A DNA stretch of 64,000 bases from Ruegeria marisrubri (GCF_001507595.1 NZ_LQBQ01000001.1:806001-870000), one strand, 5' to 3'. Counted from the stretch's first letter, positions 1 to 9,699 are shown. Made by a program: numbers and translations. The notes: generated by a model not told the origin, from the letters alone.

Positions 1-2
1 CA

Positions 3-728
3 CTGGTATTGACCGCCACCGGCACCTGGCCGCATGTATCCACCCGCCGAATGGGCCTGCATGTCGCGCGAAACGTGGTGCATTTCATCGGGCAGAACCT
101 CTGGTTCTTTGCCGTCACAGTGATCCCCCTGGCACAGGTGTTTGCACTGGAATTCACCCAACCGCTCTGGGTCATTGTTCTGTCGCCGCTGCTGTTGGGC
201 GAACGACTGACGCCCGTGCGCGTAGCCGCAGCCCTGATCGGTTTCATCGGCATCCTGATCGTGACACGCCCCGGCGCGACTTCTCTGAACATCGGAATCC
301 TCACGGCGGCCCTGTCAGCGGTTTTCTTTGCCCTGACAACCATTTCCACGAAGAAACTGACGCATTACGCTAGCATCGGCTGCATCATGTTGTGGCTCAC
401 CGTCATCCAGGCGGTGCTTGGCCTCGCGGCATCCGGCATCGACGGGGACATTGCGCTGCCAACGATGCAAACGGCCCCGTTCCTCGTCCTCGTCGGGCTT
501 GCCGGTTTGCTGGCGCATTTCTGCATTACCAACGCCTTGGCCATCGCCCCGGCAACCGTGGTGGTGCCCATCGACTTTGCGCGCCTGCCGACGATTGCCG
601 TGCTGGGCATGCTGCTTTACGGAGAGCCTTTGGACCTCTGGGTTCTGATCGGAGCGGTGGTGATCTTTGCCGGCAACTACATCAACATTCTCGATGCCTC
701 CGGCCGGCTGCGCAGACGACGTGCATGA
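3..728 (+). CDS. DMT-family (EamA) transporter, 5' end outside window
   Basis: Inner-membrane permease of the drug/metabolite transporter superfamily. The reading frame is open to the left edge, so the TTG at 9 is not the real start and the N-terminal part is missing. The visible roughly 240 residues are almost entirely hydrophobic, with about eight membrane segments, including the second EamA half. The protein ends in a basic tail (RLRRRRA), consistent with a cytoplasmic C-terminus. A second DMT gene follows 75 nt downstream on the same strand. The substrate cannot be told from sequence; amino acids, nucleobases or metabolites are all possible for this family. Confidence 0.85.
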   Translation: MVLTATGTWPHVSTRRMGLHVARNVVHFIGQNLWFFAVTVIPLAQVFALEFTQPLWVIVLSPLLLGERLTPVRVAAALIGFIGILIVTRPGATSLNIGILTAALSAVFFALTTISTKKLTHYASIGCIMLWLTVIQAVLGLAASGIDGDIALPTMQTAPFLVLVGLAGLLAHFCITNALAIAPATVVVPIDFARLPTIAVLGMLLYGEPLDLWVLIGAVVIFAGNYINILDASGRLRRRRA

Positions 729-803
729 ACCGTGTCTAGACCGCAATGCCATATGCGCAGGAAACGGGTCGCGCGGACCTGTCCTTGCCGGTAATCCACC
801 CCC

Positions 804-1703
804 ATGAGCGAACAAAAAGCCCTATCCCCCCGCGCCTGGTCCGAGTTGATCCTTCTCGGAGTGATCTGGGGCGCATCCTTCGTGTCCATCCGGATCGCAT
901 TGGATGAGGTTCCGGTGGCAACCTCTGTCCTGCACCGAACTTTCTGGGCGATGCTGGTCCTTTGGGCCGCCGTCCTGTTCCTGCGGCTACCCCTGCCCCG
1001 TGACCCGCGCATCTGGGGTGCCTTTCTGGTCATGGGGCTGCTCAACAACGTGATCCCCTTCGGCCTGATGGCCTGGGGGCAGCTTTACGTCGAAAGCGGG
1101 CTGACCTCGATCCTGAACGCCACGACGGCGATCTTCGGCGTGATCGTTGCCGCGATGGTCTTCCCTGACGAAAGGCTGACCCTGCACCGAATGGCCGGTG
1201 TGTGCCTCGGGTTTTTCGGGGTTGCCGCCGCCATCGGCCTGCAAAACTTCACCAGCTTCGACCTGCGCAGTGCCGCGCAACTGGCCATTCTTGCCGGCAC
1301 CCTCTCTTACGCCTTCGCCGGAGCATGGGCGCGGTTGAAACTCGCCCATCTTCCCCCACAGGTCGCGGCCGCCGGCATGTTGACCGGATCGACACTTGCC
1401 GTTCTGCCGCTGGCCCTGCTGATCGACGGCCCGCCATCCTTTGACCTGCAGCCCGTGACATGGGCGGCCATCGCCTATTACTCGCTGATCGCGACCGCCG
1501 GGGCCTATCTGCTGTATTACCGCGTGCTTGCAATGGCGGGCAGCGGGAACCTGTTGCTGGTCACCCTCGTCATCCCGCCCGTCGCGATCCTGCTCGGAGC
1601 TCATATCCGGCACGAGGAACTGACGGCCCAGGCCTATGGGGGCTTTGCCCTGCTGGCGCTTGGCCTGATGATCCTGAACCGCTCGGGACGACGGCGCGAT
1701 TGA
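804..1703 (+). CDS. DMT-family (EamA) transporter
   Basis: Complete 299-residue inner-membrane protein with about ten hydrophobic segments arranged as two EamA repeats, the usual length and topology of the DMT superfamily. An IWGASF motif in the first helix is typical of EamA proteins. Its only polar stretches are short loops and the C-terminal RSGRRRD. It lies downstream of another DMT gene but is different in sequence, so the pair need not be a heterodimer. The substrate is unknown. The ATG start at 804 has only a weak upstream Shine-Dalgarno sequence. Confidence 0.88.
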   Translation: MSEQKALSPRAWSELILLGVIWGASFVSIRIALDEVPVATSVLHRTFWAMLVLWAAVLFLRLPLPRDPRIWGAFLVMGLLNNVIPFGLMAWGQLYVESGLTSILNATTAIFGVIVAAMVFPDERLTLHRMAGVCLGFFGVAAAIGLQNFTSFDLRSAAQLAILAGTLSYAFAGAWARLKLAHLPPQVAAAGMLTGSTLAVLPLALLIDGPPSFDLQPVTWAAIAYYSLIATAGAYLLYYRVLAMAGSGNLLLVTLVIPPVAILLGAHIRHEELTAQAYGGFALLALGLMILNRSGRRRD

Positions 1704-1749
1704 CGCCGCCTGTCCCCCGTTTTAGCAAGGGCGGAAAAGGAAGGTGGGT

Positions 1750-2622
1750 ATGATCTACGGCTCGGCAAGAGAGTGGCGCGAGGCAGAGCGCAAAAAGGTG
1801 CTGTTCTTTGGCATGTCCGGGCTGGGCAAGACCCATGTCTCGAACCTTCTGCGCGATCAGGGAGACTGGTTCCACTACTCGATCGACTACCGCATCGGCA
1901 CCCGCTACATGGGCGAATACATCGCCGACAACGCCAAGGCCCACGCGATGAAGGTGCCGTTCCTGCGCGATCTTCTTCTGTCGGATTCGATCTTCATCGG
2001 CTCGAACATCTCGTTCTCGAACCTGACCCCGGTCGCCGCCTATCTGGGAAAGCCCGGCAACCCCGAACTCGGGGGGCTGGAAATCAGCGAATACCGCCGC
2101 CGTCAGGAGCAATTCCGCCAGGCCGAGATCCATGCGCTGCTTGACACCGAGTATTTCATAGACCGGGCGCAGCGCCTCTATGGCTACCCGCATTTCATCT
2201 GTGACACCGGCGGGTCCATCTGCGAATGGGTGGAGCCGGACGATCCCAACGATCACGTCCTCACAGAACTGTCCCGTCACACGCTGATGATCTGGATCAA
2301 GGGCGACGAGGCGCACACCGAAAAGCTCGTCCGCCGTTTTGACAAGGCCCCCAAGCCGATGTCCTATCAGCCGGAATTCCTGACCCGCGTGTGGGACGAG
2401 TTCCTTGCCAGGGAAGGCTGCGCCGAGGATGAGGTGGACCCGGATGCCTTCATCCGCTGGACCTATGCGCAGGCCCTGGCCCACCGACAGCCGCGCTACG
2501 AGGCGATGGCGCGCAACTGGGGTATCACGGTCACCGCCGACGAGATTGGTGCGGTGCGCGATGCCGGCGATTTCGACGAGTTGATCGAACGCACCCTTGA
2601 GGCACGCGCCAAAGGCACCTAA
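1750..2622 (+). CDS. P-loop ATPase of unknown role, upstream of metA
   Basis: A 290-residue soluble protein with a clear Walker A motif (GMSGLGKTH) about 20 residues in, so it binds ATP or another nucleotide. The rest resembles no enzyme I can name; acidic and aromatic residues are spread through it and there is no membrane segment. A GTG at 1744 is in frame, but the purine-rich AAGGAAGG just upstream is better placed for the ATG at 1750. The stop lies 35 nt before metA, which suggests co-transcription. A small-molecule kinase or a regulatory ATPase is possible; neither is shown. Confidence 0.8.
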   Translation: MIYGSAREWREAERKKVLFFGMSGLGKTHVSNLLRDQGDWFHYSIDYRIGTRYMGEYIADNAKAHAMKVPFLRDLLLSDSIFIGSNISFSNLTPVAAYLGKPGNPELGGLEISEYRRRQEQFRQAEIHALLDTEYFIDRAQRLYGYPHFICDTGGSICEWVEPDDPNDHVLTELSRHTLMIWIKGDEAHTEKLVRRFDKAPKPMSYQPEFLTRVWDEFLAREGCAEDEVDPDAFIRWTYAQALAHRQPRYEAMARNWGITVTADEIGAVRDAGDFDELIERTLEARAKGT

Positions 2623-2657
2623 ATACCTGAATTCCTTCAAAACGAAGAACCAAGCCG

Positions 2658-3575
2658 ATGCCGATCAAGATCCCTTCCGACCTGCCTGCCTACAACGTCC
2701 TCACCCGCGAGGGCGTCATGGTCATGTCCGAGGATCAGGCGGCGCGACAGGATATCCGGCCTCTGCATATCGGTCTGCTGAATCTCATGCCCAAGAAGAT
2801 CCAGACCGAAAACCAGTTCGCGCGGCTGATCGGGGCCACGCCGCTGCAGATCGAGCTGTCGCTGATCCGCATGACCGAGCACAAGACCCGGAATACAGCC
2901 GCCGAGCACATGGCCGAGTTCTACCGCCCCTTTCAGGAGGTGAAGAACGAGAAGTTCGACGGGCTCATCATCACCGGTGCCCCTATCGAACATCTGGAGT
3001 TCCCGGAGGTCACCTATTGGGACGAGATCTGCGAGGTCTTTGACTGGACCCAGACCAGCGTGCATTCCACCTTCGGGGTCTGCTGGGGCGGCATGGCGAT
3101 GATCAACCATTTCCACGGGGTCAAGAAACACATGCTGGACCACAAGGCGTTCGGCTGTTTCCGGCACAAGAACCTTGCCCCTGCCTCTCCGTACCTGCGC
3201 GGGTTTTCCGATGATCTTCTGATCCCGGTCAGCCGCTGGACCGAGATGAAGCAGGAAGAAATCGATGCCGTTCCCGGCCTTCGTACCCTGTTGGGCAGCG
3301 ACGAGGTCGGCCCCTGCCTGGTCGAAGACCCAGAACACCGCGCGCTCTATATCTTCAACCACTTCGAATACGACAGTGACACGCTGAAGCAGGAATACGA
3401 CCGTGACGTGGAAAACGGCACGCCGATCAACGTGCCGATCAACTATTACCCCGACGACGACCCCAGCAAGACTCCGCAGAACCGCTGGCGCAGCCACGCG
3501 CACCTGCTTTATGGCAACTGGATCAACGAGATCTACCAGACCACACCCTATGATCTGGACGCGATTGGCAACTAG
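2658..3575 (+). CDS. metA: homoserine O-acyltransferase MetA, predicted acetyl-CoA type
   Basis: Activates the homoserine hydroxyl in methionine biosynthesis. The 305-residue length is normal for the MetA family. The catalytic cysteine is C142 (FGVCWGG), and H235 and E237 lie in NHFEYD, matching the family triad region. Residue 111 (GAPIEHLEF) is Glu; established work on MetA shows Glu here selects acetyl-CoA, whereas Gly (as in E. coli GAPLGLVEF) selects succinyl-CoA. The product is therefore probably O-acetylhomoserine despite the common name homoserine O-succinyltransferase. It probably shares a transcript with the ATPase 35 nt upstream. Enzyme activity itself is inferred. Confidence 0.96.
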   Translation: MPIKIPSDLPAYNVLTREGVMVMSEDQAARQDIRPLHIGLLNLMPKKIQTENQFARLIGATPLQIELSLIRMTEHKTRNTAAEHMAEFYRPFQEVKNEKFDGLIITGAPIEHLEFPEVTYWDEICEVFDWTQTSVHSTFGVCWGGMAMINHFHGVKKHMLDHKAFGCFRHKNLAPASPYLRGFSDDLLIPVSRWTEMKQEEIDAVPGLRTLLGSDEVGPCLVEDPEHRALYIFNHFEYDSDTLKQEYDRDVENGTPINVPINYYPDDDPSKTPQNRWRSHAHLLYGNWINEIYQTTPYDLDAIGN

Positions 3576-3685
3576 ATTTGAAACGAGTTCGCCAAGGACA
3601 AGACCCGGCCAACCGACAAGCGCCAGTTTGCGTTAATCCGATTCACATTCCATAGTAAGATGCGGATTTTACTGGGAGGCATCGG

Positions 3686-4555
3686 ATGGCACGGCCAATG
3701 AAAGGCGCGATCACCGCCTATTTCAATGACGAATCCCCAAAGGAGATCCGCGAGGCCATTACCGCGGCCGACAAGGATGACATCCTGAACCCATCCTATC
3801 CCTACCGCGAGAGGATGAAGGGAAAGGTCTACGACAAAGAGATGCAGGCCCTGCAAATCGAACTGGTAAAATTGCAGTCTTGGGTCAAGGAAACCGGGCA
3901 ACGCATCGCCATCATTTTCGAAGGCCGGGATGCTTCCGGAAAAGGAGGCACTATCAGAAGGTTCCGGGAAAACCTTAATCCAAGGGGCGCGCGGGTCGTT
4001 GCCCTAAGCAAACCCTCGGATGCAGAGCGCAGCCAATGGTATTTCCAGCGTTACATTTCTCACCTGCCATCTGCGGGCGAGATCGTTTTCTTTGACCGCA
4101 GCTGGTATAATCGGGGAGTTGTCGAGCATGTCTTCGGCTTCTGCGAGCCGGCCGAGCGCGAGAGGTTCTTTCGCCAGGTGAAGCCGCTGGAAGACGGACT
4201 GGTGAATGATGGTATCCGTCTGTTCAAGTTCTGGCTCAACGTCGGCCGCGCCGAGCAACTGAAACGATTCCTGGCCCGCGAAAACGACCCGTTGAAGCAC
4301 TGGAAGCTCAGCCCGATCGACGTGGCGGGCCTGAGTAAATGGGATGATTACACCGCTGCCATCAGCGAAACGCTGACCAGATCGCATTCCGATGTATGCC
4401 CCTGGACCATCGTGCGCTCGGACGACAAGAAGAGGGCCCGTCTTGCCGCCATCCGTTCCGTGCTGACAGAACTTGACTATGACGACAAAACCAAGAAAGC
4501 CGTCGGAAAGCCGGACGGGAAAATCTGCGGAGGCCCCGAGATCTGGGATGGCTAA
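3686..4555 (+). CDS. ppk2: polyphosphate kinase 2
   Basis: Transfers phosphate between polyphosphate and nucleotides in the cytoplasm. The 289-residue protein carries the PPK2 Walker A (GRDASGKGG, residues 80-88) and the Walker B/lid region with [10 protein letters not shown] about 60 residues later, both diagnostic of PPK2. It is a one-domain form, not the fused two-domain type. A GGGAGG Shine-Dalgarno sequence lies at about 3675, nine nt before the ATG. The 3' end overlaps the start of the TetR gene by 8 nt. Which nucleotide (ADP or GDP, mono- or diphosphate) is preferred cannot be decided by eye. Confidence 0.95.
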   Translation: MARPMKGAITAYFNDESPKEIREAITAADKDDILNPSYPYRERMKGKVYDKEMQALQIELVKLQSWVKETGQRIAIIFEGRDASGKGGTIRRFRENLNPRGARVVALSKPSDAERSQWYFQRYISHLPSAGEIVFFDRSWYNRGVVEHVFGFCEPAERERFFRQVKPLEDGLVNDGIRLFKFWLNVGRAEQLKRFLARENDPLKHWKLSPIDVAGLSKWDDYTAAISETLTRSHSDVCPWTIVRSDDKKRARLAAIRSVLTELDYDDKTKKAVGKPDGKICGGPEIWDG

Positions 4556-5165
4556 ACGAGGGTATCATCACGGAAATCTACGGCAGGCCCTGATCGACGC
4601 AGCCCTTGTCCTGATCGAGGAAAAGGGCCCCACGGGCTTTACCCTGTCCGAGGCCGCCAAGAAGGCAGGAGTCACCCCTGCAGCCGTCTACCGCCATTTC
4701 GAAGGGCGTGAAGACCTGATCGCCGAAGCTGCGCGACAGGGCTTCGAGATGTTCGCGGACCTGATGCAATACGCCTATGACCAAGGCCAGCCATCAGCCC
4801 TAGCCGCGTTCGAAGCCACCGGGCGCGCCTATCTGGCTTTTGCGCGGAAACACCCCGGCCACTACATTTCGATGTTCGAAAGCGGCATCTCGATCAACCG
4901 CACACCGGAACTGGCCGCGGCCGCCAACCGGGCCAAATCCGTGCTGGAAAAGGCCGCGTCGGACCTGTCACAGCACATACCACCAGAAAAGCGCCCGCCG
5001 GCCTCCATGTTCAGTGCCCATATCTGGGCGTTGAGTCACGGAGTGGTTGAGCTTTACGCCAGAAACACCGGAACAGCCTCGCCTTTTTCGCCCGAAGACC
5101 TGCTTGAAACCGGCATCGGCATCTATCTGAGGGGTCTCGGATTGATCGCGCCCGACGATCAGTAG
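4548..5165 (+). CDS. TetR/AcrR-family transcriptional regulator
   Basis: A 205-residue repressor-type protein. The N-terminal helix-turn-helix runs through [21 protein letters not shown] (the last residues before the usual EGREDLI helix), and a C-terminal ligand-binding helical domain follows. The chosen ATG at 4548 ([10 protein letters not shown]) gives the usual short arm before the HTH; an in-frame ATG at 4473 would run deep inside ppk2 with an unusually basic extension. It overlaps the ppk2 stop by 8 nt, so the two are probably co-translated. Its targets are unknown; autoregulation or control of ppk2 is a reasonable guess only. Confidence 0.9.
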   Translation: MAKRGYHHGNLRQALIDAALVLIEEKGPTGFTLSEAAKKAGVTPAAVYRHFEGREDLIAEAARQGFEMFADLMQYAYDQGQPSALAAFEATGRAYLAFARKHPGHYISMFESGISINRTPELAAAANRAKSVLEKAASDLSQHIPPEKRPPASMFSAHIWALSHGVVELYARNTGTASPFSPEDLLETGIGIYLRGLGLIAPDDQ

Positions 5166-5196
5166 AGCGCCTGCACCGCCTCGGCGTGGAGTTGGG

Positions 5197-6255
5197 TCAT
5201 GTCCAGCTTTTGGATTTCGACGCGCGCAAGGCCGATGAAACATTGACCAAGCTGACTTCACCCAGCCCCTTGATGTCTTCGGGTCCAAGATCCGAGACCT
5301 GAAACTCGTCGATCAGCGCATATTTCATCTCTTCCGGAGCCACGATTTTCATCGGGTTTGCAAAAACTTGCAGGCGAGACGCCATGTTCACCGCAGGCCC
5401 GAACACGTCATAGACATATTTCTGGATACCGACGACCGATCCCACGGCGGCGCCGGTCCCCAGCCCGATCCGCGCCTGCCATTTGTGCGGATGGCTTTCG
5501 TTGCGCCTTTCCAGGTAACGCAGAAAGCGGGTGGCGCAATGGGCAACGGCGGTCGCATGATCCGGTGTCGGGTCGGGCATACCAGCAACGGCCAGATATG
5601 CGTCCCCGATGGTCTTGATCCGCTCGCAGCCGAACTGTTCGACGATGCGGTCGAACGCCGTGAAGATGTCATTCAATTCGCTCAGTGTAATGGTCGGATC
5701 GGTGCGCGCCGCGAAATCGGTGAAATCCACGAAATCAAGCATCACCACCGAGACGTTTTCGTAAAGCTGCGGCGTTACCACGCCAAAGGTCTTGAACTCT
5801 TCGTAGACCGACCGCGGCATCAGGTTCAGCAACAGCCGCTCTACCCTCTCCTTTTCCCGCTCCAGCTCACGCGTGTTGCGCTCGACCATGGTCGAGTAGC
5901 TGTCGATCATGCTTTCCAGTTCACGGATTCGAGTGATGTTCTGGCATTCGATCACCATGATCTTTTCGTCCAGAGAGTTGGCAGCCGAGATATTCAGGGC
6001 GAAAACCAGCGTGCGTCGCTTGGGCTTGATCTGCAACTCGACAGAGTATTTCACTCCCTCATTGCGCACCCTATCCAGCTCTGTTTCGTCCAACCCCTCA
6101 AGAACCGATGTCAGCGATGCTCCGTCTTGTGGCGTTCCGAACCATTCGGCGAATGGTTCATTGTGGAATATGAAACTCAGGTCCGACGCCCGCACCACGG
6201 CCACGCCGACCCCGATCGCCCGCAGCAGGTTTTCATTGATCGCTGAAATGCTCAT
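5197..6255 (-). CDS. class III adenylate cyclase with N-terminal PAS-like domain
   Basis: Makes cAMP from ATP. Of 352 residues, about 1-130 look like a PAS-type sensor (IGVGVAVVRASDL onward). A coiled-coil signalling helix rich in Arg/Glu follows (about 125-175), then the catalytic domain. Metal-binding Asp residues are visible in VMLDFVDF and KTIGDAY. The substrate Lys (IKTIGD) and Asp (YDVFGP) favour ATP over GTP, and the transition-state Asn and Arg are in GPAVNMASRL. There is no membrane segment, so it is a soluble homodimer. Its start overlaps the stop of a truncated haemoglobin gene (ATGA), suggesting translational coupling. It is convergent with the TetR gene, 31 nt away. Confidence 0.92.
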   Translation of the reverse strand: MSISAINENLLRAIGVGVAVVRASDLSFIFHNEPFAEWFGTPQDGASLTSVLEGLDETELDRVRNEGVKYSVELQIKPKRRTLVFALNISAANSLDEKIMVIECQNITRIRELESMIDSYSTMVERNTRELEREKERVERLLLNLMPRSVYEEFKTFGVVTPQLYENVSVVMLDFVDFTDFAARTDPTITLSELNDIFTAFDRIVEQFGCERIKTIGDAYLAVAGMPDPTPDHATAVAHCATRFLRYLERRNESHPHKWQARIGLGTGAAVGSVVGIQKYVYDVFGPAVNMASRLQVFANPMKIVAPEEMKYALIDEFQVSDLGPEDIKGLGEVSLVNVSSALRASKSKSWT

Positions 6256-6620
6256 GCCGCGTCACGGACCACGATGATGGACCGTTTTTCCTCGATGGCC
6301 GCGAGGCAGGTTCGAATGTCCGGCTCGGACATGCCATGCTGGGACAGTGCTTCCGCGAACAGTTCGGCCATCTCGTCGAAATCAGCATGGCTGATGTTCA
6401 GGTGGCGATGCACCGCTTCGATCCGCTCGTCACTGAAGGACGCAGGCCCTCCGACCAGTGACGAGATGAATTTCGTCTGGTGGTCAATAAGGCGCGGCAT
6501 GTCGATGTCTTCGAAGTAGCCACCGATCTGATCGGAATCCAGCGCCATTTCGTAGAAGGTCATCACGATCCGGCTGATGGTTTTGAAGCCGCCATATTTC
6601 TCGTAGATTGTCTGGCTCAT
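6252..6620 (-). CDS. group 1 truncated haemoglobin
   Basis: A 122-residue haem protein of the 2-on-2 globin family; members bind O2 or NO. It begins with the typical YEKYGGFKTI and has the CD region HQTKFISSLVGGPASF. The probable proximal (F8) histidine is H71 in IEAVHRHLNI. The ATG at 6620 is preceded by GGGAGA, whereas the longer open frame upstream does not look like globin. Its last codons overlap the start of the adenylate cyclase by 4 nt, so the two are probably made together. A haem-gas signal passed to the cyclase is an attractive inference without direct proof. Confidence 0.93.
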   Translation of the reverse strand: MSQTIYEKYGGFKTISRIVMTFYEMALDSDQIGGYFEDIDMPRLIDHQTKFISSLVGGPASFSDERIEAVHRHLNISHADFDEMAELFAEALSQHGMSEPDIRTCLAAIEEKRSIIVVRDAA

Positions 6621-6726
6621 CGCGCTCTCCCGAGAAAAAAGCCGGAACATTACGCGATCAGGATAGAGCAATAGGCCCGATTTGTTAACCGGCTCGACTT
6701 CTGGCGGAAAGTGAGCGCCATCAAAG

Positions 6727-7617
6727 TCAAACGTCCAGATCGTCCGCGCAGGGAATGTGGCCGACGAACCCGCCTTGCTCCAACAGCTTTTTCTCGCCCC
6801 CCAATCTCCACTCCAGTTTGCGCCGGGCCGCAAGTAGTTCTCTGCGCAAACGGAACCACAGCGGCCCCTTGTCCAAACCGCTGTTGATGGCCGAGGCCTG
6901 GGTTCGCTCGCTGGTTTTCAGAACTTCCGGAATGTCTTCCGCATCCCGCTGCAGAACAAACTGAATGGCGACCGCCGGAAAACATTGAAACATCCGCCAC
7001 TCTGAACCGGGCGTGAATATGAAATCGTCCAGATGATCCGAAAATTGGGCGGACCGTGCCAGAAGCCTTTCGGCGCCATTTTTGGACAGGATGTAGCCGC
7101 CCGCACTCGAGGCCATCGTCAACAAAGGCCGGACCACTACGCCATTGATGTCCACTTCGGGCCCGAACCTGTTGATTTTGGGACAATAATCAATCTTCAC
7201 CAGATCGTAGTCTTCGGCACCGGCCAACAGGTTGTCGATGACATCCGCAGCATGTCTGGACAAACGGAGGTCGTCCTCGAATATCGCAACAGCCTTCAGG
7301 TCTCGATCCACTGCGATTTCCCAGATGCGCCGGTGGCTTTCGAAACAGGCGATTTCACTCAGTTTCAGCCCCCAACGCCCGCCGGTACCGGGAACATAGC
7401 CCGTGTGATCCAGCGCACCGGGCTCGGCGGCGTCGGTGGCGCTCAGACGAGTTGGCAAGCCCAGGCCCCGCTCAACGAAATGGCTTTCGATAAACTCCCG
7501 GCGCTCGGGCACCCGATCGAGGTTGATATAGAAGATGTCCGCCCTTGGTTCGAGCTGGTCTTCCCGCACGTTGCTGCCTTCCTCTGTTGCGACATGGCCT
7601 TGCTGGCGTTGTGTCAT
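6727..7617 (-). CDS. glycosyltransferase family 25 protein
   Basis: Probable sugar transferase of lipopolysaccharide or other surface glycans. Family GT25 is recognised from FYINLDRVPERR near the N-terminus, the ACFESHRRIWE segment and the acidic FEDDLRLS motif that would hold the nucleotide sugar/metal. There is no signal peptide or membrane anchor, so it acts on the cytoplasmic face. The longest frame starts at 7617, but a GTG at 7569 (giving VREDQLEPR) is preceded by a strong GAGGAAGG at good spacing and may be the true start, leaving 280 residues. It lies upstream of the globin-cyclase pair with a gap of about 105 nt. Confidence 0.85.
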   Translation of the reverse strand: MTQRQQGHVATEEGSNVREDQLEPRADIFYINLDRVPERREFIESHFVERGLGLPTRLSATDAAEPGALDHTGYVPGTGGRWGLKLSEIACFESHRRIWEIAVDRDLKAVAIFEDDLRLSRHAADVIDNLLAGAEDYDLVKIDYCPKINRFGPEVDINGVVVRPLLTMASSAGGYILSKNGAERLLARSAQFSDHLDDFIFTPGSEWRMFQCFPAVAIQFVLQRDAEDIPEVLKTSERTQASAINSGLDKGPLWFRLRRELLAARRKLEWRLGGEKKLLEQGGFVGHIPCADDLDV

Positions 7618-7883
7618 ACCCTCAATGGTCGGCAGGTGTCGATAGCCGGCCCAACCGCCCGCACGAAATCCAAAAGCCCGCCTATTCCGCCCCCCCTTTG
7701 TTGCCAGCCCGTCAGGGTGCTATGTTAAGCAAATCCCGGCATGAACATCGTCAACGGTTGCGTGGAAAAGCAATATGGCGCCAGTCACGCAGCCAAACCA
7801 TACCGTTTCGACTTGCGGAGCATCATGGCGACACCTTAATCTCCGCCAAATCTGCTTACCTGCTGATTTCGAGTAACTACCAA

Positions 7884-8132
7884 ATGAACATTCTCAAAAT
7901 AAATCTGTCGCTCTTGGCATTTTCTTCCTTTGTTTCAGGCTGTTCGATTTCGCCTGAGAGCATGGAAACCGACCCGGTTCTGGTCGAAACGTCACAGGGC
8001 ATCGTAACCTGCCAGCTCTACACGCAGTCGCGAGTTCTCTGGGACCGCGCGATTGACCGCCCCGAAAGCATGTCGGTTCAAGAAGCCGATGAGGTTTGCC
8101 GGAACGAAGGCTACCGGCGAATGAACGGTTGA
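7884..8132 (+). CDS. small lipoprotein, function unknown
   Basis: An 82-residue precursor beginning MNILKINL, with a short hydrophobic signal and a lipobox (VSGC, Cys at residue 20). The mature protein would therefore be a lipid-anchored periplasmic protein of about 63 residues. Two further cysteines (residues 43 and 72) could form a disulfide. A longer open frame starts upstream at 7545 but overlaps the glycosyltransferase and is not protein-like. I recognise no family. It is convergent with the HerA-like gene, with 19 nt between the stops. Confidence 0.72.
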   Translation: MNILKINLSLLAFSSFVSGCSISPESMETDPVLVETSQGIVTCQLYTQSRVLWDRAIDRPESMSVQEADEVCRNEGYRRMNG

Positions 8133-8151
8133 GAACGGATTTCCGAGCTTC

Positions 8152-9699
8152 TCAACGGGCCCGGAACAGCCCGCCGAGTATGCCCCGAACGATCCGGCGT
8201 CCGGTTGTTCCCTTCATTTCCTTGATGACGGCCTCGGTCAGCGCGGATGCGAATGTGTCCTTTTTCCGGATGCTTTTTGCCGACGACCGCCCTACCCTCG
8301 TGCCGCTGTAACGCCGCGCAGATGCATATTCCCTTTCGGCAGGTGTCTGCGCCTCGACCACCTCCTCGGCTTCAGCCCGCTCGGCCTCGCGTGCCGCTTG
8401 ATCCGCACGGGCGGCCAGAATCTCGTAGGCGGATTTCCGGTCGATCGGCTTGTCGTATTTCCCGGCCATTTCCGAAGAGGCCAGTATTTCGGCACGTTCC
8501 GCGTCCGAAATCGGACCAAGCTGCGAACTGGGGGGGCGGATCAGGGTGCGTTCGACCATTCCAGGAACACCCTTTTTCTGAAGCATCGAGGTTACGGCCT
8601 CGCCTACCCCGACTTCGCGAATTGCGGTTTCGGTGTCGAATGCGGGATTCTCCCGGTAGGTCTCGGCCGCCAGACGCAGGTTCTTTCGGTCCTTGGCCGT
8701 AAAGGCCCGCAACGCGTGCTGGATGCGGTTGCCGAGCTGGCCAAGGATATCTTCGGGGATATCCGCCGGATTCTGCGTGATGAAATACACGCCAACGCCC
8801 TTGGACCGGATCAGGCGTGCCACCTGCTCGACCTTGTCGACCAGAACCTTCGGCGCATCGTCGAACAGCAGATGGGCTTCGTCGAAGAAAAAGACCAGCT
8901 TCGGCTTGTCGGGGTCGCCGACCTCGGGCAGTTCCTCGAAAAGCTCGCTGAGCAGCCACAGCAAGAACGTGGCATAGAGGCGTGGGGCGGCCATCAGCTT
9001 GTCTGCCGCCAGTATGTTGACCACGCCGCGTCCGTCGTCATCGGTTCGCATCAGGTCGGAGAGTTCCAGAGCGGGCTCGCCAAACAGGCGGCTTCCTCCC
9101 TGATTGTCCAGCACCAGCAGCCGGCGCTGGATGGCCCCGACCGACGCCGTAGAAATGTTGCCGTATCTCAGGGACAGCTCTGCGCGGTGCTCTCCGATCC
9201 AGACCAGCAGCGCCTGAAGATCCTTGAGATCCAGAAGAGGCATTCCTTCTTCGTCCGCAACGCGGAAGGCAATGTTCACGATCCCTTCCTGGGCCTCGGT
9301 CAGCTCCAACAAGCGCGACAATAGAAGCGGACCCATTTCCGTAACCGTGGTCCGCACCGGGTGACCCTGTTCGCCGAACAGGTCCCAAAAGGCCACAGGG
9401 CTGGCGCGGTAGGCATAATCCGTGAAGCCGATGCGCGCCGCGCGCTCGGTGAAGGCCTTGTGCAGCTTTTGGTCCATCGATCCGGCCTTGGCGAGGCCGG
9501 AAAGATCGCCTTTCACGTCGGCCAGAAACACCGGAACGCCGGCTTGGGAAAACCCTTCGGCCAGGATTTGCAGGGTCACCGTCTTGCCGGTGCCCGTCGC
9601 GCCCGCGATCAGACCGTGGCGGTTGGCATATTTCAGCGACAAACCCTGGTGGACACCATACCCCTCGCCGGCACCGCCCAGAAAAACCTTTTCCTTCAT
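8152..9699 (-). CDS. HerA-like DUF853 ATPase (YjgR type)
   Basis: A 515-residue cytoplasmic ATPase related to the HerA/FtsK helicase class. Walker A is at residues 33-40 (GATGTGKT), Walker B with the catalytic acid is [13 protein letters not shown], and a sensor-like [14 protein letters not shown] follows. The C-terminal third is charged, with Glu/Ala-rich and Arg-rich stretches ([12 protein letters not shown], then [10 protein letters not shown]). The family is widespread but has no settled role; DNA translocation is usually presumed. It stands alone on the minus strand, with a long upstream region of 466 nt shared with the ialB-like gene. Confidence 0.9.
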   Translation of the reverse strand: MKEKVFLGGAGEGYGVHQGLSLKYANRHGLIAGATGTGKTVTLQILAEGFSQAGVPVFLADVKGDLSGLAKAGSMDQKLHKAFTERAARIGFTDYAYRASPVAFWDLFGEQGHPVRTTVTEMGPLLLSRLLELTEAQEGIVNIAFRVADEEGMPLLDLKDLQALLVWIGEHRAELSLRYGNISTASVGAIQRRLLVLDNQGGSRLFGEPALELSDLMRTDDDGRGVVNILAADKLMAAPRLYATFLLWLLSELFEELPEVGDPDKPKLVFFFDEAHLLFDDAPKVLVDKVEQVARLIRSKGVGVYFITQNPADIPEDILGQLGNRIQHALRAFTAKDRKNLRLAAETYRENPAFDTETAIREVGVGEAVTSMLQKKGVPGMVERTLIRPPSSQLGPISDAERAEILASSEMAGKYDKPIDRKSAYEILAARADQAAREAERAEAEEVVEAQTPAEREYASARRYSGTRVGRSSAKSIRKKDTFASALTEAVIKEMKGTTGRRIVRGILGGLFRAR

